This document shows, piece after piece, positions 1-6,660 of a stretch of 13,044 bases of DNA (its first letter is position 1; each line of letters opens with the position of its first letter). The DNA is taken from the NCBI GenBank assembly GCA_902472555.1, contig CABROF010000069.1, positions 1 to 13,044 on the forward strand, given 5' to 3'. The position numbers were made by a program, and so were the translations under genes. This stretch comes from UMGS1851 sp900555605. GTDB taxonomy: Bacteria > Bacillota > Clostridia > UBA1212 > UBA1255. Under the pieces are notes generated by a model. It was not told the DNA's origin. It was given only the letters and a program-made list of their open reading frames with translations, and made no database searches.

Positions 1-168
1 AGCAGCCATTTCCGCGTGGCCGAAAACGGACCGGTCCTGCTCTCTGGTGTTGTGTCCGCGGCCTATCATTTTACCTGCTTTTACAATCACGCAGCCAACA
101 GGAACGTCGCGGCCGCACTGCTGTGCTTCCCGGATGGCGGCGTCCATAAAGCAACATATCTCTGACAC
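1..168 (-). CDS. tadA: tRNA-specific adenosine deaminase, N-terminal part (runs off the window)
   Basis: The first 56 codons of a zinc-dependent cytidine/adenosine deaminase family protein are visible, and the 3' end is cut by the window edge. The translation contains the family pattern PVGCVIV, then GRGHN, then the zinc-binding and proton-shuttling HAEM motif close to the edge. This order and spacing match TadA, which converts A34 of tRNA-Arg to inosine in the cytoplasm. I chose the GTG at 168 because a GAGGTG ribosome binding site lies 10 bases upstream and because it supplies the N-terminal helix usual in the family. The ATG at 147 is an alternative start. The PCxxC zinc ligands expected further on are outside the window, so another deaminase of the same fold (for example guanine deaminase) is not fully excluded. 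The gene is transcribed divergently from mazG. Confidence 0.8.
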   Translation of the reverse strand, partial: MSEICCFMDAAIREAQQCGRDVPVGCVIVKAGKMIGRGHNTREQDRSVFGHAEMAA

Positions 169-211
169 AGTTTTTTTACACCTCGGGGATAAGATATGGA
201 TATCCGTAAGC

Positions 212-240
212 TTGCCCTCATAGGGCGGATATGATACAAT
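212..240 (+). promoter_or_regulatory. Putative sigma-A promoter for mazG-rqcP
   Basis: A TTGCCC -35 box (212-217) and a TACAAT -10 box (235-240) are 17 bases apart, about 33 bases before the mazG start. The -35 box lies inside a small inverted repeat (GCCCT 214-218, AGGGC 222-226) that is flanked by a longer one (ATATCCG 200-206, CGGATAT 226-232). A 10-base direct repeat, ATACAATTAT, occurs at 234-243 and 247-256. A regulator site is possible but unproven. Confidence 0.55.
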
Positions 241-267
241 TATATAATACAATTATTAGAAAGGCAA
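239..267 (-). promoter_or_regulatory. Putative sigma-A promoter for tadA
   Basis: On the minus strand a TTGCCT -35 box (267-262) and a TATAAT -10 box (244-239) are separated by 17 bases. It would drive the leftward deaminase gene with a leader of about 60 bases. It overlaps the end of the rightward mazG promoter, so the two start sites probably compete. The prediction is from sequence match only. Confidence 0.5.
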
Positions 268-273
268 TGAAAA

Positions 274-996
274 ATGATTGATATTGAAGTAAAAAAGGAT
301 TATGAAAAATACACCTTTGCAGATTTGTATCATATCATCGAGCTGCTGCGGACCCCTGAAGGGTGTCCGTGGGACAGAGAGCAGACCCATGAGAGTTTGA
401 TCAAGCCTATGATAGAGGAAGCGTATGAGGCCGTAGATGCCATTGAGAAGAACAGCTCTGAAAAAATGACGGAGGAATTAGGCGATGTTTTGCTCCAGGT
501 TATTTTCCACAGCATCATCGGCGCGGAACTGGGGGAGTTTACCTTTACGGATGTGACGGACCGCTGCGCGCGGAAGATGCTATTCCGCCATTCTCATGTT
601 TTCGGAGATGCGGTGGCAAAGGATGCCGGCGCCGCACTTGTGAATTGGGAAGAAATGAAGCGGCAGGAAAAAGGATTTGAAACGCTGTCTCAGGATCTCA
701 GGGATGTTCCGGCTGTGCTGCCGGCGCTTATGCGTGCGGAAAAAATCGCGAAAAAGGTCAGAAAAGCAAAGAACTACGGCGACGCTTCTCCGGAGGGCGC
801 GGATGCCGGGGCCATATGCTATTTTTCGGGAAAAAAACAGGATGAAACCTGCGGCGGACTGCCGGAAACGCCGGCTGAAATCGGACAACTGCTGTATCGC
901 ATCTGCGCGCATGCGGAGCGGCACGGCATTGAGGCGGAGCTTGCGCTGAAGACATTTATTGAGGAAGGACTGCGGGAGACGGAATATGAGAATTGA
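274..996 (+). CDS. mazG: MazG-family nucleoside triphosphate pyrophosphohydrolase
   Basis: This 240-residue protein should hydrolyse (d)NTPs to NMP and pyrophosphate, a cytoplasmic house-cleaning role. The N-terminal MazG domain is intact: LRTPEGCPWDREQTHESL at about 25-42, the metal-binding EExxE set at E48, E49 and E52, and the second acidic pair E68 and D71 in EELGDVLLQ. RHSHVFG and NWEEMKRQEK follow, as in the family. The second MazG domain is badly degraded: LPALMRAEKIAKKV is recognisable, but the usual GFDW stretch and the acidic metal-binding helices are replaced by unrelated residues (about 165-205). The last 40 residues again look family-like (IGQLLYRICAHAERHGIEAELAL). Unlike Bacillus YabN there is no fused methyltransferase domain. 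The start is preceded by AGAAAGG at 258-264. The stop overlaps rqcP, which points to co-transcription. Confidence 0.9.
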   Translation: MIDIEVKKDYEKYTFADLYHIIELLRTPEGCPWDREQTHESLIKPMIEEAYEAVDAIEKNSSEKMTEELGDVLLQVIFHSIIGAELGEFTFTDVTDRCARKMLFRHSHVFGDAVAKDAGAALVNWEEMKRQEKGFETLSQDLRDVPAVLPALMRAEKIAKKVRKAKNYGDASPEGADAGAICYFSGKKQDETCGGLPETPAEIGQLLYRICAHAERHGIEAELALKTFIEEGLRETEYEN

Positions 997-1231
997 CAAG
1001 TATTTAAAGGTATCGCGTGTGATTAAGCGGAGAACCGTGGCCAATGAGGCGTGTGACGCCGGCCGCGTATCCATTAACGGAAAACCGGCGAAGGCCGGAA
1101 CAGAGGTAAAGCCGGGAGATATTGTGGAAGTAGGTTTTGCCGGAGGCAAAACGAAATTTGAGGTTCTGACAGTCAGCGAAACCGTCCGGAAGGATGCTGC
1201 AAAAGAAATGTATCGGATCATAGAGTCGTAA
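986..1231 (+). CDS. rqcP: S4-domain RNA-binding protein RqcP (YabO/Hsp15 type)
   Basis: This is an 81-residue S4-fold protein starting MRIDKYLKVSRVIKRRT and continuing GRVSINGKPAKAGTEVKPGD, very close to Bacillus subtilis YabO/RqcP along its length. RqcP binds stalled 50S subunits carrying peptidyl-tRNA and works with RqcH to add C-terminal alanine tails that mark unfinished proteins for decay. The ATG at 986 is chosen over an in-frame upstream start at 959 because family members begin exactly at MR(L/I)DK(Y/F)LK and because GGGAG sits 8 bases before it (973-977). The start lies inside mazG, giving an 11-base overlap and probable translational coupling. The mazG-yabO order is conserved in Firmicutes, but the usual yabP, yabQ and divIC neighbours are absent here. 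Confidence 0.9.
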   Translation: MRIDKYLKVSRVIKRRTVANEACDAGRVSINGKPAKAGTEVKPGDIVEVGFAGGKTKFEVLTVSETVRKDAAKEMYRIIES

Positions 1232-1235
1232 GATT

Positions 1236-1298
1236 GCCGGCAATGCCGGCCGGAAGCCTGTCCGGCGACAGGCGGAGGCTCTTTCTGCGCAAAGAGGC
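1236..1298 (+). repeat. Three consecutive inverted repeats between rqcP and the tandem foldase gene
   Basis: Three possible RNA hairpins occupy most of this 102-base gap. The first is GCCGGC (1236-1241) with GCCGGC (1245-1250). The second is GCCTGTC (1256-1262) with GACAGGC (1267-1273), a 7-bp stem with a CGGC loop. The third is CTCTTT (1279-1284) with AAAGAG (1291-1296). None is followed by a U-tract, so they are not plain terminators. An mRNA-stability or processing element, or a partial attenuator between the two genes, is possible. Confidence 0.45.
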
Positions 1299-1333
1299 GG
1301 ACAGTTTCAGATCGCCGGAGAAACGGGGTTGAA

Positions 1334-3604
1334 ATGAAAAAAAAGGTTCTGATAGGCACGCTGCTGCTCCTGATAGCGGTTACCATGATATTTGCGGGCT
1401 GCAAAAAGGATGCGGGAGAAAAGCTGCCGGATAAGGTTGGCGTGGTTAACGGCGAAAAGGTTACGGTAGGAATGTTCTTGAACATGTTTCAGCAGTCCCT
1501 GGCCCAGTGGGAGGCAGAGGCAGGCGGAGAGGTTGACTTCGGCGAACTGGAGGGCAGCGATACCACGGCAGAGGATATTTATGAATTTCTGGTCAAAGAG
1601 CGGGCGGACGGTACCTCCTACTATGATGCGGTGCTTGCAATTACCTATGACAATCTGGCGCTCTTCATGGCCAACTTAGAATTGGCAAAGGCTGCGGACT
1701 GCTGGCCGACGGATGAGGAAATCCAGAAGAATAATACGTCCATCGAGAGCTCGCTTAGAAGTTATATTTCATATTACGGTTTTGCTTCCCTGAACAAGGC
1801 CTGCGAGGCGGTTTTTCAGATGCCGCTGGCAGAATACAAGGCGCTGTATTCTGCGCTCTTTGCAATCAACCAATACAATACCGCGGAGCAGGAAAAAATG
1901 GAGCCGGCCGCAGAGGTTCTGGAGCAGTTTTATAAAGATCATGAGGCGCAGTACCGAATTGTGAAGGTCCGCCATTGCCTGCTGATGACGCAGAATCTGA
2001 GCGAAGAAAAGAAGCAGAAGCAATATGAACTGGCCCAGTCTCTGATCGAAAAGGTGGCCTCCGGGGAGGAAACCATGGATCATCTGGTGAAGGAATATTC
2101 AGAAGACACGGGAGTATCCTCCAATAACGGCTACTATGAAGTTACGTCCACCTCCTCCTTTGTGAAACCGTTCCTGGACTGGGCAGTAAAGCAGACGGAG
2201 CCGTCGGAGACGCTTGAAATTGTAGAATCCTCCTACGGATACCATATCATGCAGTGCACAGAGATTAAGGCTTACGATTCCGAGGATGTTCAGAAAAATG
2301 TGCTGCAGGGCTATAAGGATAAAGAAATTGATAAAATGCTGGAAGAAAAGGTGGCTTCCGGGGATTATGAAATGAAAAATCCGGATGCCGCGCTCATGAT
2401 GGACCTGGTAAAGAAGAGTATTGCCGGTGATTTCGGAGACGATTACGAGGAACCCTCTGCAAGCGCTTCTCCGGGGGCCAGTCCGGCGCCGGCGACTCCG
2501 GTGGAATATAATGACGATCCGCTCAGTACGGAGTATGTGGCAAAGCTCGGAGACGAGACCATCTGGTATTCGGAATACAGCTACTTTCTCTACAGCGCGC
2601 TGCAGGAAACGGACTTCAGTTCCCTGAATTTAAGTGAAATAGAATCTGAAGAGGAACAAAACAGATTGCTTAAAGAATTTCTGGCCAGCGAGTATCAGGA
2701 CGGCGTTACTTATATGGAGCATATTAAGGACAGGACGCTTGAACTTTGTGTCAGCTTTAAAGTGACGAAGATCAAGGCGTATGAAAACGGACACGCCGTA
2801 TCTGAAGAAGACCTCAAGCAGATGAACAGTGAGATCGACAGCTATATTGACCAGTATCTTTCTTATTACGGACAGTATTATAACTACACCACGCGGGATG
2901 AAATGTGCAATGCGCTTTACGGCATGGGCGTCAACGACTATAAACGGTTTGCGGCGGAGCAAAAGGCAGTATCCGCATACGCCGAGGCGCGGATGGATAA
3001 AATGGAACCTGCGGAGGAGGCGCTTCTGGCCCATTACCATGAGAACTTAGATCAGTTCCGCGTCGTGACGGTCCGTCAAATTCTGCGTTCCACCACGGAT
3101 GAGGATGGAGAGACGGTGTCTGACGAGAAAAAGGCAGAGGTCAGAGCCATGGCAGAGTCTATTTTAAAACGCCTGGAGGATCCGGAAAATTCCGCGCAGG
3201 TGGTGGCGCAGGCGTATTCGGAGAGCACCACGGTCAGTACGGATTACGGCCTGATCGATTTTACGGCAGGCTCCGCCAAATGGCCGGAGATGAAGAAATG
3301 GGCGCTGCAGCAGACAGAAGTTGGTGCAAAAGCGATTATTGAAACTTCAGACGGCTATCACGTGGTAATCTGCGAGGGCATTACGGAATACGATAAAAAG
3401 AACGGTATTGCCGCCAACAGCGAAACGACCACTTCCGAGAAAATTCAAGAGGCGGTAAAGGAGAGTTATCTGGCGGAGTGCTTTGACAAGGAGATCAAGG
3501 ACCTGATCACCGCGGAGAACTATACGGCCGCGGATCTGAACGCGGATTTGATGCAGAAGGCCATCGACGACTTCTTTGCGTATGACAAAGAAGAAGAAAA
3601 ATAA
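1334..3604 (+). CDS. Lipoprotein with two tandem PrsA/SurA-like peptidyl-prolyl isomerase modules
   Basis: This 756-residue protein begins with a lipoprotein signal peptide: KKK, a hydrophobic core, and lipobox FAGC with the acylated Cys at residue 23. It should sit on the outer face of the membrane and help secreted proteins fold. Two similar modules follow. Each has a SurA-type N-terminal helical part and a parvulin-like domain (about 208-312 and 576-685), joined by a Pro/Ala/Ser-rich linker near 373-390. Shared landmarks are YISYYG/YLSYYG, MEPAAEVL/MEPAEEAL, YSED/YSES and GYHI/GYHV. Module 1 keeps both parvulin histidines (H214, H304). In module 2 the first is Q582, while H676 remains. Family PrsA proteins usually have one such module and about 300 residues, so this is an internal duplication. 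GGGG at 1325-1328 is a close ribosome binding site. The exact substrate is unknown. Confidence 0.85.
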   Translation: MKKKVLIGTLLLLIAVTMIFAGCKKDAGEKLPDKVGVVNGEKVTVGMFLNMFQQSLAQWEAEAGGEVDFGELEGSDTTAEDIYEFLVKERADGTSYYDAVLAITYDNLALFMANLELAKAADCWPTDEEIQKNNTSIESSLRSYISYYGFASLNKACEAVFQMPLAEYKALYSALFAINQYNTAEQEKMEPAAEVLEQFYKDHEAQYRIVKVRHCLLMTQNLSEEKKQKQYELAQSLIEKVASGEETMDHLVKEYSEDTGVSSNNGYYEVTSTSSFVKPFLDWAVKQTEPSETLEIVESSYGYHIMQCTEIKAYDSEDVQKNVLQGYKDKEIDKMLEEKVASGDYEMKNPDAALMMDLVKKSIAGDFGDDYEEPSASASPGASPAPATPVEYNDDPLSTEYVAKLGDETIWYSEYSYFLYSALQETDFSSLNLSEIESEEEQNRLLKEFLASEYQDGVTYMEHIKDRTLELCVSFKVTKIKAYENGHAVSEEDLKQMNSEIDSYIDQYLSYYGQYYNYTTRDEMCNALYGMGVNDYKRFAAEQKAVSAYAEARMDKMEPAEEALLAHYHENLDQFRVVTVRQILRSTTDEDGETVSDEKKAEVRAMAESILKRLEDPENSAQVVAQAYSESTTVSTDYGLIDFTAGSAKWPEMKKWALQQTEVGAKAIIETSDGYHVVICEGITEYDKKNGIAANSETTTSEKIQEAVKESYLAECFDKEIKDLITAENYTAADLNADLMQKAIDDFFAYDKEEEK

Positions 3605-3652
3605 AAGAGCAAAAACGATGCGTCAGCAGGCGGATCAATATTTTTTCAGAAA

Positions 3653-3707
3653 AGAAAGCGCGGTTCACCTTTTTGCTGAATCGCGCTTTCTCTTTCCTTG
3701 TTTTTTT
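3653..3707. terminator. Bidirectional intrinsic terminator between the foldase gene and spoVT
   Basis: A 15-bp stem, AGAAAGCGCGGTTCA (3653-3667) with TGAATCGCGCTTTCT (3677-3691) and one G-T pair, closes a 9-base loop. On the plus strand a pyrimidine run and seven T (3701-3707) follow. On the minus strand the stem is followed directly by TTTCTG, so it may also serve the converging spoVT transcript. A smaller repeat, CCCTT/AAGGG, lies just to the right (3713-3725). Confidence 0.8.
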
Positions 3708-3766
3708 ACAGTCCCTTTTTTAAGGGTACGATTTGGGGAGGCGCAATCTGCGGGTGCGCAGAGCGC

Positions 3767-4318
3767 TTATTGCTCCAGCTGCTTGCCGAGTATGGAGGCC
3801 GCTGATTGTGACAGCTTTGTCTCTACGTCTCCGACAGTTGCTTTAGAATCCGCGGCCAGCATAATGACGGCGCCGATGGGATCGCCGTGAGATATGATCG
3901 GCGTGATAACCTGTGCGGAAAATGCATCGTCATTGGAGTCCTCCAGGATCGGAATGTAGCCGTCGCTTTTTGTTTTTGCAACTACAGTGGTTCTGTCTTC
4001 CATTGCTTTTTCCAGCTCGCCGGTGATTTTTTTATCGATAAAATCCTTCTTCGGCGCGCCGGAAACAGCGATGATGGAGTCTCTGTCCGCAATACAGGTA
4101 ATGCAGCCGCTGGTTTTAGCCAGACTTTCCGCATACTGGGCGGCAAAATCGCCGAGCTCTCCGATGGCAGAATATTTTCTTAAAACTACGCCGCCTTCTT
4201 CATTTGTAAAAATTTCAAGCGGATCTCCTTCTCTGATGCGCAGTGTCCGTCTGATCTCTTTTGGAATCACGACGCGTCCAAGATCGTCAATTCTTCTTAC
4301 GATTCCCGTTGCTTTCAT
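3767..4318 (-). CDS. spoVT: Stage V sporulation protein T, AbrB-type transcription factor
   Basis: This 183-residue protein begins MKATGIVRRIDDLGRVVIPK and continues EIRRTLRIREGDPLEIF, the swapped-hairpin AbrB DNA-binding domain of SpoVT (about 1-50). A GAF-like sensor domain follows (about 55-183) and contains the typical ITCIADRDSIIAVSG and ITPIISHGDPIGAVI stretches. In Bacillus subtilis SpoVT tunes sigma-G dependent genes in the forespore and affects spore coat formation and germination, so its presence argues for a spore former. The start at 4318 is chosen over an upstream in-frame ATG at 4372 because family proteins begin exactly here and GGAGG lies at 4336-4332. That spacing, 13 bases, is longer than usual. 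It is convergent with the foldase gene and divergent from the membrane protein gene at 4569. Confidence 0.95.
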   Translation of the reverse strand: MKATGIVRRIDDLGRVVIPKEIRRTLRIREGDPLEIFTNEEGGVVLRKYSAIGELGDFAAQYAESLAKTSGCITCIADRDSIIAVSGAPKKDFIDKKITGELEKAMEDRTTVVAKTKSDGYIPILEDSNDDAFSAQVITPIISHGDPIGAVIMLAADSKATVGDVETKLSQSAASILGKQLEQ

Positions 4319-4382
4319 AATATATATAATTCCTCCGTTTACAAAAATAATAATAAATTGATGCTGCTGCAAAAGGTTTGCC

Positions 4383-4484
4383 TGACATAGTATCTGTCAA
4401 ATGGAATAATTTATTCAGCCGGATGCACAAAAACATGCAAAGACTTCCGGCGTGCGGCACGTCTAAGAATCCGGCTGCATCCGG
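4383..4484. other. Intergenic region between spoVT and the membrane protein gene with several inverted repeats
   Basis: The gap holds TGACA/TGTCA (4383-4387, 4395-4399) and a long-range pair CCGGATGCA (4419-4427) with TGCATCCGG (4476-4484). GCCGGAT (4418-4424) can alternatively pair with ATCCGGC (4469-4475), and a small CGTG/CACG repeat lies inside (4451-4461). On the minus strand this would be the spoVT promoter or leader. I could not assign a convincing sigma-G or sigma-A promoter for spoVT, and no gene is visible here. Confidence 0.35.
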
Positions 4485-4502
4485 TGCCGGCGGAAAATAA
4501 TG

Positions 4503-4531
4503 TTGCGATAACATACTGTGAATGGTATAAT
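4503..4531 (+). promoter_or_regulatory. Sigma-A promoter for the membrane protein/foldase/queA unit
   Basis: TTGCGA (4503-4508) and a perfect TATAAT (4526-4531) are 17 bases apart. Transcription should start near 4538, which rules out the in-frame ATG at 4518 as a start for the next gene. Confidence 0.75.
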
Positions 4532-4568
4532 TCGACTTGACCATTTTTTATTAGGGGTAACGAAATTT

Positions 4569-5441
4569 ATGAACACAATGCGTGAAAGCTTTGGCAGAAT
4601 AAAAAAGAGACCGATCATTTTGATTTTTTTGGCGGTCATGGTGCTGGCCCTTTGTGTTTTAGAGCAATTTAATTCATTTACAAAGGAGTTCGGCTCGCTG
4701 AAGGTATTGACGGAGCACAGCTATTTGGGTGTATTGTCCGAACTGGCGCAGAAAATCAAGGGCCTCGCGGCTACGCCGGGCCTGATGGCGATTTCCGTAC
4801 TGGTAGCGCTGCTGTTTTTATTGGCGGTTTCTGCGATTTTAGGAATTTTGAACGCCGGCTATGCGCAAACCTTTTACTTGGCTGCCGCGGATCAGAAAAA
4901 GAAAAAGGGCGATTTCAAAAGCGGCATCAATCGCCATTTCCTGAAGCTTACCTTTTATATCTTTTTTGCAATTCTGCTTTCGGTTGTTTTTTTTGTACTG
5001 CTTCTTTATACGGCTGTACCGGCTGTGATGACAATCAAGCTGCTGCTTGAGGGGGACAGCGGGGTCATTTTTCAGATGCTGCTGCTGTGTATTCTCACTG
5101 TTGCGGTGATCTTCTTTGCCGTAGTTTTTTATACAATGTATTTGTCCTTTTTACTGCCGTCCCTTGTGGGCTTTAAACGCGGCGGTGTTGTGGTAGCCTT
5201 TCGCATGGTCAACGGTTACTGCTGGTATCTGATTCCGCGGACGCTTCTTTTCCTGCTGATTATGCTGGCATGGCAGACTGCACTGCTGGCCATGGGATAC
5301 GGATCCGGCTCTGTTGGCATGGGGATTCTTGTGCTTTGTCTAAACTGGATCGTCAAGTTGTTTGCATTTTTCTTCTACTTGTATTTCGTATTTTCAACAT
5401 TCCTGGCGATGAAAGATGATATGTTTGCCGAGGACGCATAA
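4569..5441 (+). CDS. Six-helix integral membrane protein of unknown function
   Basis: I do not recognise this 290-residue protein. It has a short basic N-terminus (MNTMRESFGRIKKRP) and about six strongly hydrophobic segments, near residues 15-34, 72-95, 125-152, 163-195, 215-240 and 248-280. A Lys-rich loop (DQKKKKGDFKSG) near 108-120 is probably cytoplasmic. No catalytic motif stands out. The start at 4569 is chosen because AGGGG (4553-4557) lies 11 bases upstream and because the earlier ATG at 4518 falls inside the promoter. It is the first gene of a likely unit with the membrane-anchored foldase-like protein 27 bases downstream, so a role with exported or membrane proteins is a guess from context. 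Confidence 0.8.
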   Translation: MNTMRESFGRIKKRPIILIFLAVMVLALCVLEQFNSFTKEFGSLKVLTEHSYLGVLSELAQKIKGLAATPGLMAISVLVALLFLLAVSAILGILNAGYAQTFYLAAADQKKKKGDFKSGINRHFLKLTFYIFFAILLSVVFFVLLLYTAVPAVMTIKLLLEGDSGVIFQMLLLCILTVAVIFFAVVFYTMYLSFLLPSLVGFKRGGVVVAFRMVNGYCWYLIPRTLLFLLIMLAWQTALLAMGYGSGSVGMGILVLCLNWIVKLFAFFFYLYFVFSTFLAMKDDMFAEDA

Positions 5442-5468
5442 TACGGAAAGGAAGCTGTGTAAATTATC

Positions 5469-6605
5469 ATGAAGCATACGAAAGATAAGAGCAATCCGAA
5501 CAGCAAAGGAATGAGAAATCTTGTAATCGTGATGTCAATTGCCCTGGTGCTGGCAATTGCTGCGCTGGCGGTATTTTGTGTAATGCACTTTTTAGACAAA
5601 CGTGTCGAGGTAGAGAAGGGCGCTACCGTGGTTACCATCGGGGGTGTCGAATTTTCGGAGAATCTATTCCGCTTTGTTTGTTCCATGCTGCTGAGCGAGG
5701 ACGAGGATCTGGCATATCAGATTTACACGAGCGAGGATCTGAATGCGCAGACGCTTGTAAAGCAGGCGGCGGTTGATTATCTGACGGAATATGTATATCA
5801 ATATAAAGAAGCGGTCGGCGCCGGTATCCGCCTGACGCAGGAGGATCAGAAGAATTTAGAAAACTCAGTCAGGAAAGAATATAATGAATATAAAACCGTG
5901 AACGGAAAAGAACTTTCCGAGGCGGAGTTCTATAATTACTATTATGGTCTGACAAAAGATCAATTTATGAATTTCTGGGAAAATAATCTTCTGGTCAGAA
6001 AATATAACGAGCGGTGTCAGGCAAATGCCGATACCGGGACGGAGAATCAGCGCATGGCCTATGAGGAATTTGAGGATTATCTGCACACATATCGCTGTAC
6101 CGTGATTATGCTGAAACTCGAGGGATTGTCGGAGGAGAAAGCCGCTGAAAAAAAAGCATTGGCCGGGGAGTATAAAGCTGCAGTGGAAAGCGGCGTCAGT
6201 ATGGAATCCCTGGTGGAAAAATGGTGTGAGGTGGAGACTGTCAAAGAAAATGACGGGATCATCGATGTTTCGGTTTTTCACAAGGAGAACTATCCGGAAT
6301 TATATGATTGGGTGACGGAAGCGCAAAGCGGCATCGTCGAGGTGATTGAATCAGGCGGATATCTTCTTGTAGCTCGCTATGAAAAGGAAAATACACTGGA
6401 GACGTTGCTGGGGACAGAGGAGCTGATTGCCTGGACAAAGCTGTTTGTGGTACAGCGGGATCTGCTGTCCTTGATCCAATCTGAAAAATACGCGGTTTTC
6501 GTAAATGAAACGGTTTATGCTGCATGCGATATCGGTAAAGTTATAACGGATGCCATCAGCTACTGGGGTTATTATTGGTCCTCGGCGGGATCTATGACCG
6601 GCTGA
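5469..6605 (+). CDS. Membrane-anchored SurA/PrsA-like foldase homologue with degenerate parvulin domain
   Basis: This 378-residue protein has a polar N-terminus, one membrane-spanning segment (about 15-41, no lipobox) and a large outside domain. It follows the module plan of the 756-residue lipoprotein: an opening VVTIGGVEFSENLF, long helices rich in Tyr and Glu, YRCTVIMLKL where the parvulin domain would begin, and an end at ESGGYLLVARYEKE. Both parvulin histidines appear lost: the first position lies in RCTVI, and the second is L299 where the relatives have GYHI/GYHV. It may therefore be a chaperone without isomerase activity. The similarity is remote and rests on pattern and length. The ribosome binding site AGGAAG (5449-5454) is 14 bases from the ATG, but the nearest upstream in-frame GTG is followed at once by a stop. 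It probably shares a transcript with the membrane protein before it. Confidence 0.7.
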   Translation: MKHTKDKSNPNSKGMRNLVIVMSIALVLAIAALAVFCVMHFLDKRVEVEKGATVVTIGGVEFSENLFRFVCSMLLSEDEDLAYQIYTSEDLNAQTLVKQAAVDYLTEYVYQYKEAVGAGIRLTQEDQKNLENSVRKEYNEYKTVNGKELSEAEFYNYYYGLTKDQFMNFWENNLLVRKYNERCQANADTGTENQRMAYEEFEDYLHTYRCTVIMLKLEGLSEEKAAEKKALAGEYKAAVESGVSMESLVEKWCEVETVKENDGIIDVSVFHKENYPELYDWVTEAQSGIVEVIESGGYLLVARYEKENTLETLLGTEELIAWTKLFVVQRDLLSLIQSEKYAVFVNETVYAACDIGKVITDAISYWGYYWSSAGSMTG

Positions 6606-6660
6606 GAGTTGTTCTGCTTTTTTGCAGCCGATACTTTTGTGATGGGAGCATGCCGCTGAA

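Noticed and set aside
580..1485. A 301-codon open frame on the minus strand across mazG, rqcP and the foldase start
   Set aside because: It is antisense to three well-supported genes, has no ribosome binding site and its translation has no recognisable family features.
2421..3050. Short open frames on both strands inside the tandem foldase gene
   Set aside because: They are shadow frames of a gene whose protein has a signal peptide and two recognisable modules.
4372..4400. Sigma-A promoter for spoVT based on TTGACA at 4400-4395 (minus)
   Set aside because: No acceptable -10 box is found 16-18 bases downstream (AACCTT at the expected place). A sigma-G pair was also too weak to call.
4518..4568. 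Upstream in-frame start for the membrane protein gene
   Set aside because: It lies between the -35 and -10 boxes of the predicted promoter and lacks a ribosome binding site. The ATG at 4569 has AGGGG at good spacing.
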